Shown here in pieces: positions 8,203 through 16,809 of a stretch of DNA of 64,000 bases. The position numbers and the translations under genes were made by a program. The notes under the pieces were generated by a model. The model was not told where the DNA came from. It saw only the letters and a program-made list of their open reading frames with translations, and searched no databases. Source of the DNA: Rhodanobacter sp. L36 (lineage in GTDB: Bacteria > Pseudomonadota > Gammaproteobacteria > Xanthomonadales > Rhodanobacteraceae); assembly GCF_009765755.1 (NCBI RefSeq), contig NZ_LMUV01000004.1, positions 124,001 to 188,000 of the forward strand, written 5' to 3'. How positions within the stretch are numbered: the stretch's first letter is position 1; each line of letters starts with the position of its first letter.

Positions 8203-8761
8203 TCCATCCAAAGTCCGCCGAAACCGGATTTATCTTCTGCTGATCGCGTTGGTGTTCGCCGCGCCGATGATCGTCGCGGCGCTGCTCACTTCCACGGGCT
8301 GGCAGCCGGGCGTCAAAGGCAACGGCCTGCCGATCACGCCGCAACGCAATTTCGCCGATGAACATCTGCAGGTAAAACTTGAGAACGACCAGTCGTGGCC
8401 GTGGAAAGATTCCGAGCCGCGACTCACGCTGATCGCGATAGCCGGCCCTGATTGCGCCACACGTTGCTTCGACGCGCTGACCGGATTGGCCAAGGCGCGC
8501 GTGATGCTCAACAACAATCAATCGCGCCTGCGCCTGCTCTATCTTGGCGCGCCGCCTGCGGACGCCACGCGGCTCACCGCGATGAAAACATTCTGGGCGC
8601 TGGGCAACGATGTCGACAACAAACTCGTCGACTATCGCCCGACCGCACCCGATAGCGTCAGCGTGATCCTGGTGGAATCCGACGGCATTGCGCTGGCGCG
8701 TTATCCCGCAGGCTTCGATGGCCCGGGCTTGTTGCGCGACCTGCGGCAGGTGATCAAGTGA
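8180..8761 (+). CDS. Membrane-anchored Sco-like (thioredoxin-fold) protein of the cytochrome oxidase cluster
   Basis: This 193-residue product has one N-terminal membrane helix (about 18-36) and a periplasmic domain. Proteins at this position between surf1 and ctaA are common in gammaproteobacteria and are usually left as hypothetical. A CxxxC pair (Cys92 and Cys96, in DCATRCFDAL) sits after a hydrophobic beta strand, the placement of the copper-binding CxxxC of Sco1/SenC. The surrounding sequence and the C-terminal strand (VSVILVESDGIALARYPAGF) are also compatible with a Sco-like fold. This suggests a role in CuA copper delivery or thiol chemistry; that is inference. ATG 8180 and ATG 8189 are both possible. 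The last base is shared with the ctaA start. Confidence 0.72.
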   Translation: MIPMNNVDPSKVRRNRIYLLLIALVFAAPMIVAALLTSTGWQPGVKGNGLPITPQRNFADEHLQVKLENDQSWPWKDSEPRLTLIAIAGPDCATRCFDALTGLAKARVMLNNNQSRLRLLYLGAPPADATRLTAMKTFWALGNDVDNKLVDYRPTAPDSVSVILVESDGIALARYPAGFDGPGLLRDLRQVIK

Positions 8762-9933
8762 TGTCTGCGCGCTATCGACGCATCCTGCGCTGGCTCACGT
8801 TGCTGGCTGCGGTGTTCGCGTTCGGCTTGGTGATGTTCGGCGCGTTCGTGCGTCTGTCCAATGCAGGGCTGTCGTGCCCTGATTGGCCGACCTGTTACGG
8901 CCAAGTGACCTGGCCGCAACACGCGCAGGCCGTGGCGCATGCCGATGCGACGTTTCCCGATCGCCCGTACGAAGCGCACAAGGCATGGCGCGAGCAGGTA
9001 CACCGGTTTCTCGCCGGCACGCTCGGCGTGCTGGTGCTCGCACTGGCGCTGCTCGCAAGTGCGCGCCGACGCGGCGCAACGCTGGCCGTGATTACCGGTG
9101 CGATCTTTGCCGCAATCGGCGTGGGGCTGTATATCCACGGGGAGCGCGAGTGGTCGTCGCTGCTGGCGGCGTTCGCGATCGGCTTGCCGCTGGTTGTGGC
9201 GATCACCTTGAAGAGGCCGGCAGCGTGCAAGATCAGCGTGCTCGCGTTGGCGGTGATCATCTTCCAGGCGATGCTCGGCATGTGGACTGTCACCTTGCTG
9301 CTGAAGCCCGTCGTGGTGATGGGCCATCTGCTCGGTGGCATCGCGACCTTTGCGCTGCTCGCCTATGCCGCGTTGCGTTTTGCCGGCGTCGGTGCAACGG
9401 ACGATCGCATGGCCGACCTGCGCAAGTTTGTGGCATTCGGCATCGTGCTGCTGATTTGCCAGATCGCGCTCGGCGGCTGGACATCGTCCAACTACGCGGC
9501 GCTTGCCTGCGGTTATGGGCCGGGTTCGTTTCCGCAGTGCCTCGGCCAGTGGACGCCACCGACCGATTTCCACGAAGGCTTCGTGTTGTGGCGTGGCATC
9601 GGCGTGAACTACGAAGGCGGCGTGCTGGACATGGCCGCGCGCAGCGCCATCCAGATCGCGCATCGTCTCGGCGCGCTGGTGGTGTTCTGTTACCTCGGCT
9701 GGCTTTCGCACAAAATGGCAAAGCGAAGCCTGCGCCGCTACGGCATTGCCATCGGCATCGTGCTTGTATGCCAAGTGCTGTTGGGCGTCAGCAACGTCTA
9801 TTTCGGCTTGCCGCTGCCGGTCGCGACCGCCCACAATGGTGTGGCTGCGTTGTTGCTGTTCACGCTGCTCGCCACGCTGGCACGCGCGCAACCGCACGAT
9901 GCGTGGATCTCTTCGCGAACGGAACGACTCTGA
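8761..9933 (+). CDS. ctaA: Heme A synthase (COX15/CtaA)
   Basis: CtaA oxidises the C8 methyl group of heme O to a formyl group, giving heme A for the aa3 oxidase. The 390-residue polytopic membrane protein shows the family hallmarks: [21 protein letters not shown] near the N-terminus, [12 protein letters not shown] (first heme-ligand histidine region), [13 protein letters not shown] with [11 protein letters not shown], and a second half containing [12 protein letters not shown] and [12 protein letters not shown]. The start overlaps the preceding stop as TGATG, so ATG 8761 was preferred over GTG 8758. ctaB follows after one base. Confidence 0.95.
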   Translation: MSARYRRILRWLTLLAAVFAFGLVMFGAFVRLSNAGLSCPDWPTCYGQVTWPQHAQAVAHADATFPDRPYEAHKAWREQVHRFLAGTLGVLVLALALLASARRRGATLAVITGAIFAAIGVGLYIHGEREWSSLLAAFAIGLPLVVAITLKRPAACKISVLALAVIIFQAMLGMWTVTLLLKPVVVMGHLLGGIATFALLAYAALRFAGVGATDDRMADLRKFVAFGIVLLICQIALGGWTSSNYAALACGYGPGSFPQCLGQWTPPTDFHEGFVLWRGIGVNYEGGVLDMAARSAIQIAHRLGALVVFCYLGWLSHKMAKRSLRRYGIAIGIVLVCQVLLGVSNVYFGLPLPVATAHNGVAALLLFTLLATLARAQPHDAWISSRTERL

Positions 9934-9934
9934 C

Positions 9935-10837
9935 ATGGCTGTGATTGGCGAATACCTGCAACTGACCAAGCCGCGCGTGGTAGCGCTGCTGGTGTTCTGC
10001 GCGGTGATCGGCATGTTCCTGGCGGTGCCGGGCATTCCGCCGTGGCGCGCGCTGGTGTTCGGCACGCTGGGCATCTGGATGGCATCGGGCTCGGCGGCGG
10101 CTTTCAATCATCTGATCGACGAACGCATCGACAAGTTGATGGCGCGCACCTCGCGCCGCCCGCTGGCTACCGGAAAACTTTCGCCGCGCCAGGTGCTGGT
10201 GTTTGCGGTGTTGCTCGGCATCGCCTCGATGCTGGTGCTGGCGCTGCTGGTCAATCCATTGACCGCATTGCTGACCTTCGGCGGGTTGATCGGTTACGCG
10301 CTGGTGTACACCGCGTACCTGAAACGCGCGACGCCGCAGAACATCGTGATCGGCGGACTCGCCGGCGCGATTCCGCCGGTGCTCGGATGGACGTCCGTTA
10401 CCGATGCGCTGCATCCGTTCGCGCTGCAGTTGTGCCTGATCATCTTCGTGTGGACGCCGCCGCATTTCTGGGCGCTGGCGATCTTTCGTCGCGACGATTA
10501 CGCACGCGCGCAGGTGCCGATGCTGCCAGTGACGCATGGCGTGGTGTACACGCGCTGGCACGTGCTGTTCTACACCGTGCTGCTGGTGCTTGTGACGCTG
10601 CTGCCTGCACTCACCGGCATGAGCGGACTGATCTATCTGGGCGGTGCCGTCGTGCTCGGTGCGGGCTTCATGTATTACGCAGTGCGTCTGCTTAATCCGC
10701 CGGATGACATGTTTCCGATGAAGGTATTCAGTTACTCCATCGTATATCTGATGGCACTGTTTGCTTTCCTGCTTGCGGACCACTGGCTGACCGCGCCAGC
10801 GTTGCAACAAGGCATGGTGCTCCAGCGCGCGATCTGA
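9935..10837 (+). CDS. ctaB: Protoheme IX farnesyltransferase (heme O synthase)
   Basis: CtaB attaches a farnesyl group to heme B, making heme O, the substrate of CtaA encoded just upstream. The 300-residue protein is a UbiA-superfamily prenyltransferase with about eight or nine helices. The first Asp-rich motif is seen in [19 protein letters not shown] (about residue 57) and a second in [19 protein letters not shown] 9935 is one base after the ctaA stop; longer frames upstream run through ctaA in a different phase. The gene ends 7 bases from the convergent sulfotransferase gene and I see no clear terminator between them. Confidence 0.95.
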   Translation: MAVIGEYLQLTKPRVVALLVFCAVIGMFLAVPGIPPWRALVFGTLGIWMASGSAAAFNHLIDERIDKLMARTSRRPLATGKLSPRQVLVFAVLLGIASMLVLALLVNPLTALLTFGGLIGYALVYTAYLKRATPQNIVIGGLAGAIPPVLGWTSVTDALHPFALQLCLIIFVWTPPHFWALAIFRRDDYARAQVPMLPVTHGVVYTRWHVLFYTVLLVLVTLLPALTGMSGLIYLGGAVVLGAGFMYYAVRLLNPPDDMFPMKVFSYSIVYLMALFAFLLADHWLTAPALQQGMVLQRAI

Positions 10838-10844
10838 CCGAGCT

Positions 10845-12422
10845 TCAATCCTTCAGCGGGATGCCTGCGTCGATCAGCAACTGGCGCAGGCCCACGAGTT
10901 GCGATTCGTACTGTTTCCACCGCTGCATGGCGCCGCGGTACATCGGCTCGCGCACCTGCACCGCGCTCGCGGTGGTGGCGGGCGCCTGGTTTTCCTCGAA
11001 GCGCAGGCATGCGTCATCCCACGGCAGTTCGCAGAATTCGATCAGCGCTCGCGAGCTGGCTTCCTGCGATTCCACGATGGTCTCGTAGTCGATTTCCAGG
11101 ATGCGCCCGGGAAACGTCTTCTTCCAGTGCGCCATCATGCGATCGAACAGCACGTAGTAACGCCCGGTTTCGAGCAGGTCATACGAATAGTCGTGGTTCG
11201 GCGAATCGAGCGCGAACAGCTGGCGGAAGTTGCTCAGGCACGAGTCCATCGGATCGCGTCGCAGGCAGATGATCTTCGCGTTGGGCAGCGCGTTGGCGAT
11301 GGCGCCGACATAGAGAAAATTGTGCGGCAGCTTGTCTATGAAATGCGCCGTGTGGCCGGTATCCGGTCGCGTGCTGGCCAGGTAATCCTCGCCGAGTTTC
11401 AGCCAGTCCAGTTGCTGCGTGCGTTCGGCTGTTTCCAGGTCGAGCAGGTTTGGCGTGCGGCTGCCGGTGGCGCGCTTGAACGCCAGTGCGAAGTTGGTCA
11501 GCTCGCCGGCGGAATGGACGTCTGGATGGCTGGAGATGATGCGTTCGACCAGCGTCGTTCCGGTGCGCGGCATGCCGAGAATGAAAATGGGTTCGCGCGT
11601 CTGGCAAGCTTCCGTCCATGCGCGCATGTCCGGCAATATCCGGCTCATAAGATCGAACAACTTCTCGTCGTGCTGCGGCGAATATTTGCGCATGGATCCA
11701 CCAGCGGCCTTGCCGGCAACGAGATGTTCGAAGGACGTGGCGTACTCGGACATGTCCTCGTATTCCTTGGCCAGCGCGAGATGCAGGTTCATCTGCGCCG
11801 CCGGATTTTGTGCGCTCTTCGGCAATAACGACAGCAGACGCGATACGTGATTTTTCGCCGATGTCTGCCTGCGCAGCTGCGACAGCGTCAAGTGCGCCCC
11901 CCAGGTTCCCGGGGACAGCGCGAGGCAGGCTTCGAGTTCGCGTTCGGCGTCGTCCATCCGGCCGAGAAACACCAGCGACTTGGCGTAGTTGTAACGATAG
12001 TTGGGATGCGTCGGCGCGGCTGCAACAGCCCGCTCGTACAGCGTGGTTGCGCGCTCATGCGCGTTGGCGCGGGTGAAGATCACGCCGAGCGTATCGAGCG
12101 TTTGCGCATCCAGCGACGAAAGCGTCAGCGCGTGATCGGCGACGATCATCGCATCGGCCGAGAGGTTGACCATCGACAACGCCTTGGCGAATTGCGTCGC
12201 ATAGTCGGCGCGCGTCGGATACAGATTCACCGCGCGCTGCAGGAATTCCAGCGCCGGCCCCATCTGCTGCAACTCCAGCGCGGCCAGACCCGCAAGATAA
12301 TTCAGCTCCGCGTGGTTCGGTGCCTGCGGCAACGCCTGCACCGAATATTCCAGTGCCCGCCGCCAGTCGCGCTGGTTATAGGCCTTGGTCGCCTGGGCGA
12401 AGAGCGTATTGATGTCGGACAT
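10845..12422 (-). CDS. TPR-repeat sulfotransferase
   Basis: The 525-residue product combines about seven N-terminal tetratricopeptide repeats (roughly residues 1-260, e.g. PNHAELNYLAGLAALELQQM and PTHPNYRYNYAKSLVFLG) with a C-terminal sulfotransferase domain. The PAPS 5'-phosphosulfate loop reads FILGMPRTGTTLVERIISSHP and the 3'-phosphate motif region IICLRRDPMDSCLSNFRQLF. The architecture is frequent in Xanthomonadales and in sphingomonads; the acceptor is unknown, with surface glycans or proteins being possible. The ATG at 12422 opens the first repeat; an extended frame to 12674 has no TPR content and poor codon use, so it was not chosen. No strong Shine-Dalgarno precedes the start. Confidence 0.87.
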   Translation of the reverse strand: MSDINTLFAQATKAYNQRDWRRALEYSVQALPQAPNHAELNYLAGLAALELQQMGPALEFLQRAVNLYPTRADYATQFAKALSMVNLSADAMIVADHALTLSSLDAQTLDTLGVIFTRANAHERATTLYERAVAAAPTHPNYRYNYAKSLVFLGRMDDAERELEACLALSPGTWGAHLTLSQLRRQTSAKNHVSRLLSLLPKSAQNPAAQMNLHLALAKEYEDMSEYATSFEHLVAGKAAGGSMRKYSPQHDEKLFDLMSRILPDMRAWTEACQTREPIFILGMPRTGTTLVERIISSHPDVHSAGELTNFALAFKRATGSRTPNLLDLETAERTQQLDWLKLGEDYLASTRPDTGHTAHFIDKLPHNFLYVGAIANALPNAKIICLRRDPMDSCLSNFRQLFALDSPNHDYSYDLLETGRYYVLFDRMMAHWKKTFPGRILEIDYETIVESQEASSRALIEFCELPWDDACLRFEENQAPATTASAVQVREPMYRGAMQRWKQYESQLVGLRQLLIDAGIPLKD

Positions 12423-12782
12423 GGATTGGATACCGCATGAAGGTGGCGAAAAACGCCTGCGATGCAGGGTTTTGCTTCGAGTATCGAGGCATTGTATACG
12501 GCCGCGCTGTGGGCTCGATGATCGCGCATAGCGCGTGGTGCCAAGCTTGTTGTCGAGCGAATCAGTCGCCACAGTCCGGTCGCTGCGGGGCGCACATATT
12601 TCGCGGTGAATTCGGGCAACGCTCGCATGGCGTCCAGCGGATCGCTTCAGGAACTCTGCGAATGCCTCGCGCACGCACCAGCGTGTGCCGGGGCCTCAGG
12701 CAGATGCTGCGACGACGTCGATGAGTCCGGCGATGCCAGCTTCTTCGCGATGCGATTCCCGAAGAAATTTGAACGCCGAGGA
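12423..12782. other. Intergenic segment without a supported gene
   Basis: Short open frames exist on both strands, but none has a convincing ribosome-binding site, protein-like composition or recognisable motif. The left part should hold the promoter of the sulfotransferase gene. The right part leads into the mgtA promoter region. Confidence 0.5.
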
Positions 12783-12811
12783 TTGACACTTCCGCATCGC
12801 AGCACGACAAT
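12783..12811 (+). promoter_or_regulatory. Strong sigma-70 promoter candidate for mgtA
   Basis: A perfect TTGACA at 12783 is followed by exactly 17 bases and GACAAT at 12806 (4 of 6 consensus bases, with the conserved second A and final T). Transcription would begin near 12818, about 615 bases before mgtA. Confidence 0.55.
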
Positions 12812-12973
12812 GCGCGCGCCCTCCGGCGCGTCTTGCCGGTGGGCTCCCAGTCCTGACAAACCAAGGCATATGGACGTTTACCCTAGTCGCAACGTCGACA
12901 CCTGCTCGCTTCAGGTGCCGGCGCCGCAAAACAACCAGTACGCCCCCGGCGACCGCCTGCGGTCGGCTGGTGC

Positions 12974-13028
12974 TTTCCTCGACTAGGAAAGTCCCGGCCC
13001 ACCCCTGACGACGCCGCAGGCGTCGTTA
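12974..13028 (+). promoter_or_regulatory. Tandem hairpins in the mgtA leader
   Basis: Two stems lie just upstream of a short ORF. The first is 6 bp (TTTCCT at 12974 with AGGAAA at 12985, 5-base loop). The second is 8 bp perfect (ACGACGCC at 13008 with GGCGTCGT at 13019, 3-base loop), extendable by a G-T and a T-A pair. They end a few bases before the ribosome-binding site at 13030. They could shape leader folding or act as a terminator/anti-terminator; this is inference. Confidence 0.45.
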
Positions 13029-13043
13029 CGAGGAGATGGGCCC

Positions 13044-13265
13044 ATGAAGCTCCTTCGCGATTTCATCCGTCTGCGCGCCGCCGGCCGCCGACTGCTGTCT
13101 GCCCGCCACGATTCGCGTGGTGCGCGCTATGCCGTGACCGTGCCGCAGCCGCTGCATCGTCCGGCTACCGACGTGACCCAAGGTCACGCGTCGATGATCG
13201 CTGTGGAACGTGCGGCAATAAAGTCGTCGCCGTCGCACACGCTTTGTCTTGTTTCCAGCCGATGA
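13044..13265 (+). CDS. Short ORF in the mgtA leader (possible leader peptide)
   Basis: The frame encodes 73 residues beginning MKLLRDFIRLRAAGRRLLSA. It has an excellent ribosome-binding site (GAGGAG, 8 bases before the ATG). The N-terminal 20 residues could form a basic amphipathic helix; the rest has no recognisable domain. It lies inside the inferred 615-base leader of mgtA and ends 168 bases before it. In enterobacteria mgtA is controlled through a translated leader ORF, so a similar regulatory role is conceivable, although no sequence similarity to MgtL (a short proline-rich peptide) is visible. It may also be a real small protein or an unused frame. Confidence 0.4.
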   Translation: MKLLRDFIRLRAAGRRLLSARHDSRGARYAVTVPQPLHRPATDVTQGHASMIAVERAAIKSSPSHTLCLVSSR

Positions 13266-13433
13266 TGGCCTTGCGCGACTTCCGCAAGGGTTGGCCTCCG
13301 CCAGCGTGGCGCAGGCAACCAAGGTCGTGTGCGTCGTATAGACGTATAGACCGCCACACGACGCAGTAGCGAACGCGCAGCACGCCGCCACGCTGCCGCG
13401 GCCTGGACTTCACAGCATCACCGGTAGCGACTC

Positions 13434-16070
13434 ATGAAAAAGAATTCCAATCCGATGGCAGGCAAGGCACCGGCGGCATCCGCTCGCGTGGCAGCGGCCG
13501 AAGAGGCGTTCCGCGCCAACGACGAATTGCTGGCGGCGCTGGAAACCACGACCAACGGCCTCGACGAAGAGCAGATAGACGACCGCCTGCATCGCGACGG
13601 TCTCAACGAGGTCACTCACGAGAAACCGCCGCACTGGACGTTGCAGCTGCTGCTGGCCTTCAAGAATCCCTTCATCGTCGTGTTGCTGGTACTGGCAGGC
13701 GTGGAGCTGGGTACCGATCGCAGCGATCTCACCGGTCCGATCATCATCGGCGCGATGGTGGCGATCAGTGTGGGGCTGAATTTCTTTCAGGAATTCCGTT
13801 CGTCGCAGGCAGCTGAGAAGCTCAAGGCCATGGTGCGCAATACCGCCACCGTGACTCGGAAAGCGTCGGATGGTCACAGCGAGCAGATCGAAGTACCGGT
13901 GGTCGAATTGGTGACGGGTGACATCGTGCATCTCGCTGCCGGCGACATGGTGCCCGCGGATCTGCGTCTCCTCAGTGCCAAGGATCTTTTCATCAGCCAG
14001 GCGATTCTCACCGGCGAATCACTGCCGGTTGAAAAGGCGGCGCCCACACGCGTGGAGAGCGCCGGCAACCTCGGCAACCCGCTGGATCTGCCGACCGTTT
14101 GCTACATGGGTACCAACACGATCAGCGGTACCGCATCCGCTGTAGTGGTGGCGACCGGCAAGCGCACTTATCTTGGCTCGCTGGCGCACAGCATGTCCGG
14201 TCAGCGCGTGCAGACGAGCTTCGACCGCGGCGTCAACAGTGTCAGCTGGCTGCTGATCCGCTTCATGCTGGTGATGGTGCCGGTGGTTTTTCTGATCAAT
14301 GGTTTCGACAAACACAACTGGACCGAGGCGTTTCTGTTCGCCCTGTCAGTTGCGGTGGGCCTCACGCCGGAAATGCTGCCGCTGATCGTCACCGCCAATC
14401 TGTCCAAGGGCGCGCTGGCGATGTCCAAGCGCAAAGTGGTGGTGAAGCGGCTCAACGCCATCCAGAACTTCGGCGCGATGGATGTGCTGTGCACCGACAA
14501 GACCGGCACGCTGACGCTCGACAAGATCGTGCTCGAGCGTCATCTCGATCTGGATGGCGAGGAGTCGGACGAAGCGCTCGAGTTCGGTTACATCAACAGC
14601 CGTTTTCAGACCGGTCTGAAAAATTTGATGGACAAGGCGGTACTGGAACATCGCGACCTCGAAGCGGCCGCGATGCGCTATCGCGTGGTCGACGAAATTC
14701 CGTTCGACTTCCAGCGTCGCCGCATGTCGGTGGTGGTCAGCGATGGCCGCGGCGAGCATCTGCTGATCTGCAAGGGCGCGGTCGAGGAAATGCTGTCGAT
14801 CTGCGCGTACACGAAAGTGGGCGACGTCATCGAACCGCTGACCGACGAGCGCCGCAGCGAGATCAAGGCGATGACGCGCCGGCTCAATGAAGACGGCCTG
14901 CGTGTACTCGTGGTCGCCATCCAGCGGCAGCCGCAGCATGACCGTCCGTACAGCGTGGCCGACGAAAACGGGCTGATCGCGGTCGGCTGCCTTGCGTTCC
15001 TGGATCCGCCGAAGGATTCCGCCGCCACCGCGATTCGCGCGCTGCATCAGCACGGCGTCGCGGTAAAGGTGATCACCGGCGACAACGAGGCAGTGACGCG
15101 CAAGATTTGCCGCGAAGTCGGGCTGGATGTCACGCATTCTGTGCAGGGGCGCGACATCGAACCGCTCGACGACGCGGCACTGGATGCGCTGGTTTCGCGC
15201 GTGGTGGTGTTCGCCAAGATGTCGCCGCTGCAGAAGGCGCGCGTGGTGCGTTCGCTACAGCGTCTCGGTCACACAGTCGGGTTTCTCGGTGACGGCATCA
15301 ACGATGCGCCGGCGCTGCACGATGCCGACGTGGGCATCTCGGTGGACACCGCGACCGACATCGCGAAAGAGTCAGCCGACATCATCCTGCTGGAAAAAAA
15401 CCTGATGGTGCTGGAGGAGGGCGTACTCGAAGGGCGCGTCACTTTCGGCAACATCATGAAGTACATCAAGATGACCGCGAGCTCCAACTTCGGCAACGTG
15501 TTCAGTGTGCTCGTGGCCAGTGCGTTCCTGCCGTTTCTGCCGATGCTGCCGCTGCAGATCCTGGTACAGAATCTGTTGTACGACATCTCGCAGCTGTCGA
15601 TTCCGTTCGACCGCATGGACGAGGAATACCTGCGCAAGCCGCGCAAATGGGACGCCGGCGACATCGGTCGTTTCATGTTCTGGATCGGTCCGGTCAGCTC
15701 GATCTTCGACATCACCACGTTCTGGCTGATGTGGCATTACTTCGGCGCCAACTCGAAAGCGCATCAGTCGCTGTTTCAGTCGGGCTGGTTCATCGAAGGA
15801 CTGTTGTCGCAGACGCTGATCGTGCACATGATCCGCACGCGTCGCGTGCCGTTCGTGCAGAGCGTGGCGGCCGCACCGGTGCTCGGCTTGACGATCGCCA
15901 TCATCGTGGCCGGCATGCTGATTCCGTTCAGTGCATTGGGCGCGAAGATCGGCATGGTGCCGCTGCCGCCGATGTACTTCGCTTGGCTGGCGGTGACCCT
16001 CGTGAGCTATTGCGTGCTGACGCAACTGATGAAAGTGATCTACATCCGCCGCTACGGAAAGTGGCTGTAA
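13434..16070 (+). CDS. mgtA: Magnesium-translocating P-type ATPase (type IIIB)
   Basis: MgtA/MgtB imports Mg2+ at the cost of ATP. The 878-residue product has all P-type ATPase elements in order: actuator loop LTGESLPVEK (about residue 195), phosphorylation site CTDKTGTLTLDK (aspartate about 355), nucleotide-binding KGAVEEM, and hinge GDGINDAPALHDADVGISVD. Ten membrane helices are predicted, with the transport region near VGLTPEMLPLIVTANLSKGA, characteristic of type IIIB Mg2+ pumps. Length matches the family (about 900). The gene follows an unusually long leader, which suggests post-initiation control by Mg2+ or a related signal. The ATG at 13434 has only a weak GGTAG element before it. Confidence 0.95.
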   Translation: MKKNSNPMAGKAPAASARVAAAEEAFRANDELLAALETTTNGLDEEQIDDRLHRDGLNEVTHEKPPHWTLQLLLAFKNPFIVVLLVLAGVELGTDRSDLTGPIIIGAMVAISVGLNFFQEFRSSQAAEKLKAMVRNTATVTRKASDGHSEQIEVPVVELVTGDIVHLAAGDMVPADLRLLSAKDLFISQAILTGESLPVEKAAPTRVESAGNLGNPLDLPTVCYMGTNTISGTASAVVVATGKRTYLGSLAHSMSGQRVQTSFDRGVNSVSWLLIRFMLVMVPVVFLINGFDKHNWTEAFLFALSVAVGLTPEMLPLIVTANLSKGALAMSKRKVVVKRLNAIQNFGAMDVLCTDKTGTLTLDKIVLERHLDLDGEESDEALEFGYINSRFQTGLKNLMDKAVLEHRDLEAAAMRYRVVDEIPFDFQRRRMSVVVSDGRGEHLLICKGAVEEMLSICAYTKVGDVIEPLTDERRSEIKAMTRRLNEDGLRVLVVAIQRQPQHDRPYSVADENGLIAVGCLAFLDPPKDSAATAIRALHQHGVAVKVITGDNEAVTRKICREVGLDVTHSVQGRDIEPLDDAALDALVSRVVVFAKMSPLQKARVVRSLQRLGHTVGFLGDGINDAPALHDADVGISVDTATDIAKESADIILLEKNLMVLEEGVLEGRVTFGNIMKYIKMTASSNFGNVFSVLVASAFLPFLPMLPLQILVQNLLYDISQLSIPFDRMDEEYLRKPRKWDAGDIGRFMFWIGPVSSIFDITTFWLMWHYFGANSKAHQSLFQSGWFIEGLLSQTLIVHMIRTRRVPFVQSVAAAPVLGLTIAIIVAGMLIPFSALGAKIGMVPLPPMYFAWLAVTLVSYCVLTQLMKVIYIRRYGKWL

Positions 16071-16082
16071 CGCAGCGCGGAG

Positions 16083-16709
16083 TCAGTCGCCGCAGGCCGT
16101 ATCGTCGGCTTGGCGGCGATGCTTGATCCAGAGCACTAGCAAGGCGATGGCAAGGATGCCGACGAGTATCCAGAGGCTACCCTGGCCGCGGCGAACCCAC
16201 TTCACCAGCCACTCGTGGTTGTCCGCGCCGAAGTAGCCCAGGTAAACCCAGAACGGCACGCTGATCAACGCAGCCAGCGTGTCGATCACCAGAAAGCGCA
16301 GCCACGACACGCGATGTGTCATGCCGGCGGTGAGATAGATCGTCGTGCGCATGCCCGGCAGGAATCGCGCGGTGAAAAGCATGCGGTTGCCGTAGCGGTG
16401 AAATTTTTCCTGCACCTTGGCGTAGCGTTCGGGCGTCAGGATGCGCGCCACGAATCGCCACTTCAGGATGCGTGAACCGTAGTGATGGCCGAGCAGGAAA
16501 ATCGCCGAGTCACCCAGCAGCACGCCGAACATCGCCAGTGCGAACATGGCGTGCACATTGGCGTAGCCGAGGCCCGCAATCACGCCGCCGGCGACGAGGG
16601 TGATGTCTTCGGGCAGCGGCAAGCCGGCGCCGCAGATCATCAGCGCGATGAAGACGGCGGTGTAGCCGTTCTCCGTAAAGATGCCGATCAGTCGTTCAAG
16701 CAGGTCCAT
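16083..16709 (-). CDS. DedA family membrane protein
   Basis: The 208-residue product belongs to the DedA/SNARE-associated (VTT) superfamily, inner membrane proteins involved in undecaprenyl-phosphate or phospholipid translocation and membrane homeostasis. The family core is visible as GAGLPLPEDITLVAGGVIAG near residue 28, LLGDSAIFLLGHHYG, and FTARFLPGMRTTIYLTAGMTHRVSWLRFL, with helices between and a basic C-terminus (WIKHRRQADDTACGD). It converges on mgtA with 12 bases between stops. It lies 100 bases downstream of dnaG on the same strand and might share its transcript. Confidence 0.88.
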   Translation of the reverse strand: MDLLERLIGIFTENGYTAVFIALMICGAGLPLPEDITLVAGGVIAGLGYANVHAMFALAMFGVLLGDSAIFLLGHHYGSRILKWRFVARILTPERYAKVQEKFHRYGNRMLFTARFLPGMRTTIYLTAGMTHRVSWLRFLVIDTLAALISVPFWVYLGYFGADNHEWLVKWVRRGQGSLWILVGILAIALLVLWIKHRRQADDTACGD

Positions 16710-16809
16710 CGAAATCCTCGTGCGTCATGCGCTAAAGCAGCATGGTCAGCGGGGGATGATCCCACAGCCGATGGAGCGGTTTCGGCAAGCGCCGTCGCGT
16801 GTGCAGAAG

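Noticed and set aside
8701-10107. 468-codon minus-strand frame
   Set aside because: Antisense to ctaA; low-complexity charged sequence without protein-family features.
10899-11828. 309-codon plus-strand frame
   Set aside because: Antisense to the TPR-sulfotransferase, which has intact PAPS-binding motifs.
12606-12986. 126-codon plus-strand frame in the mgtA upstream region
   Set aside because: It starts before the promoter, has no ribosome-binding site, and reads like random sequence; a shorter start at 12870 (38 codons) also lacks a good site.
13026-13413. Minus-strand frames of 82 and 121 codons opposite the mgtA leader
   Set aside because: No ribosome-binding site or protein-like pattern, and they oppose a well-placed plus-strand promoter.
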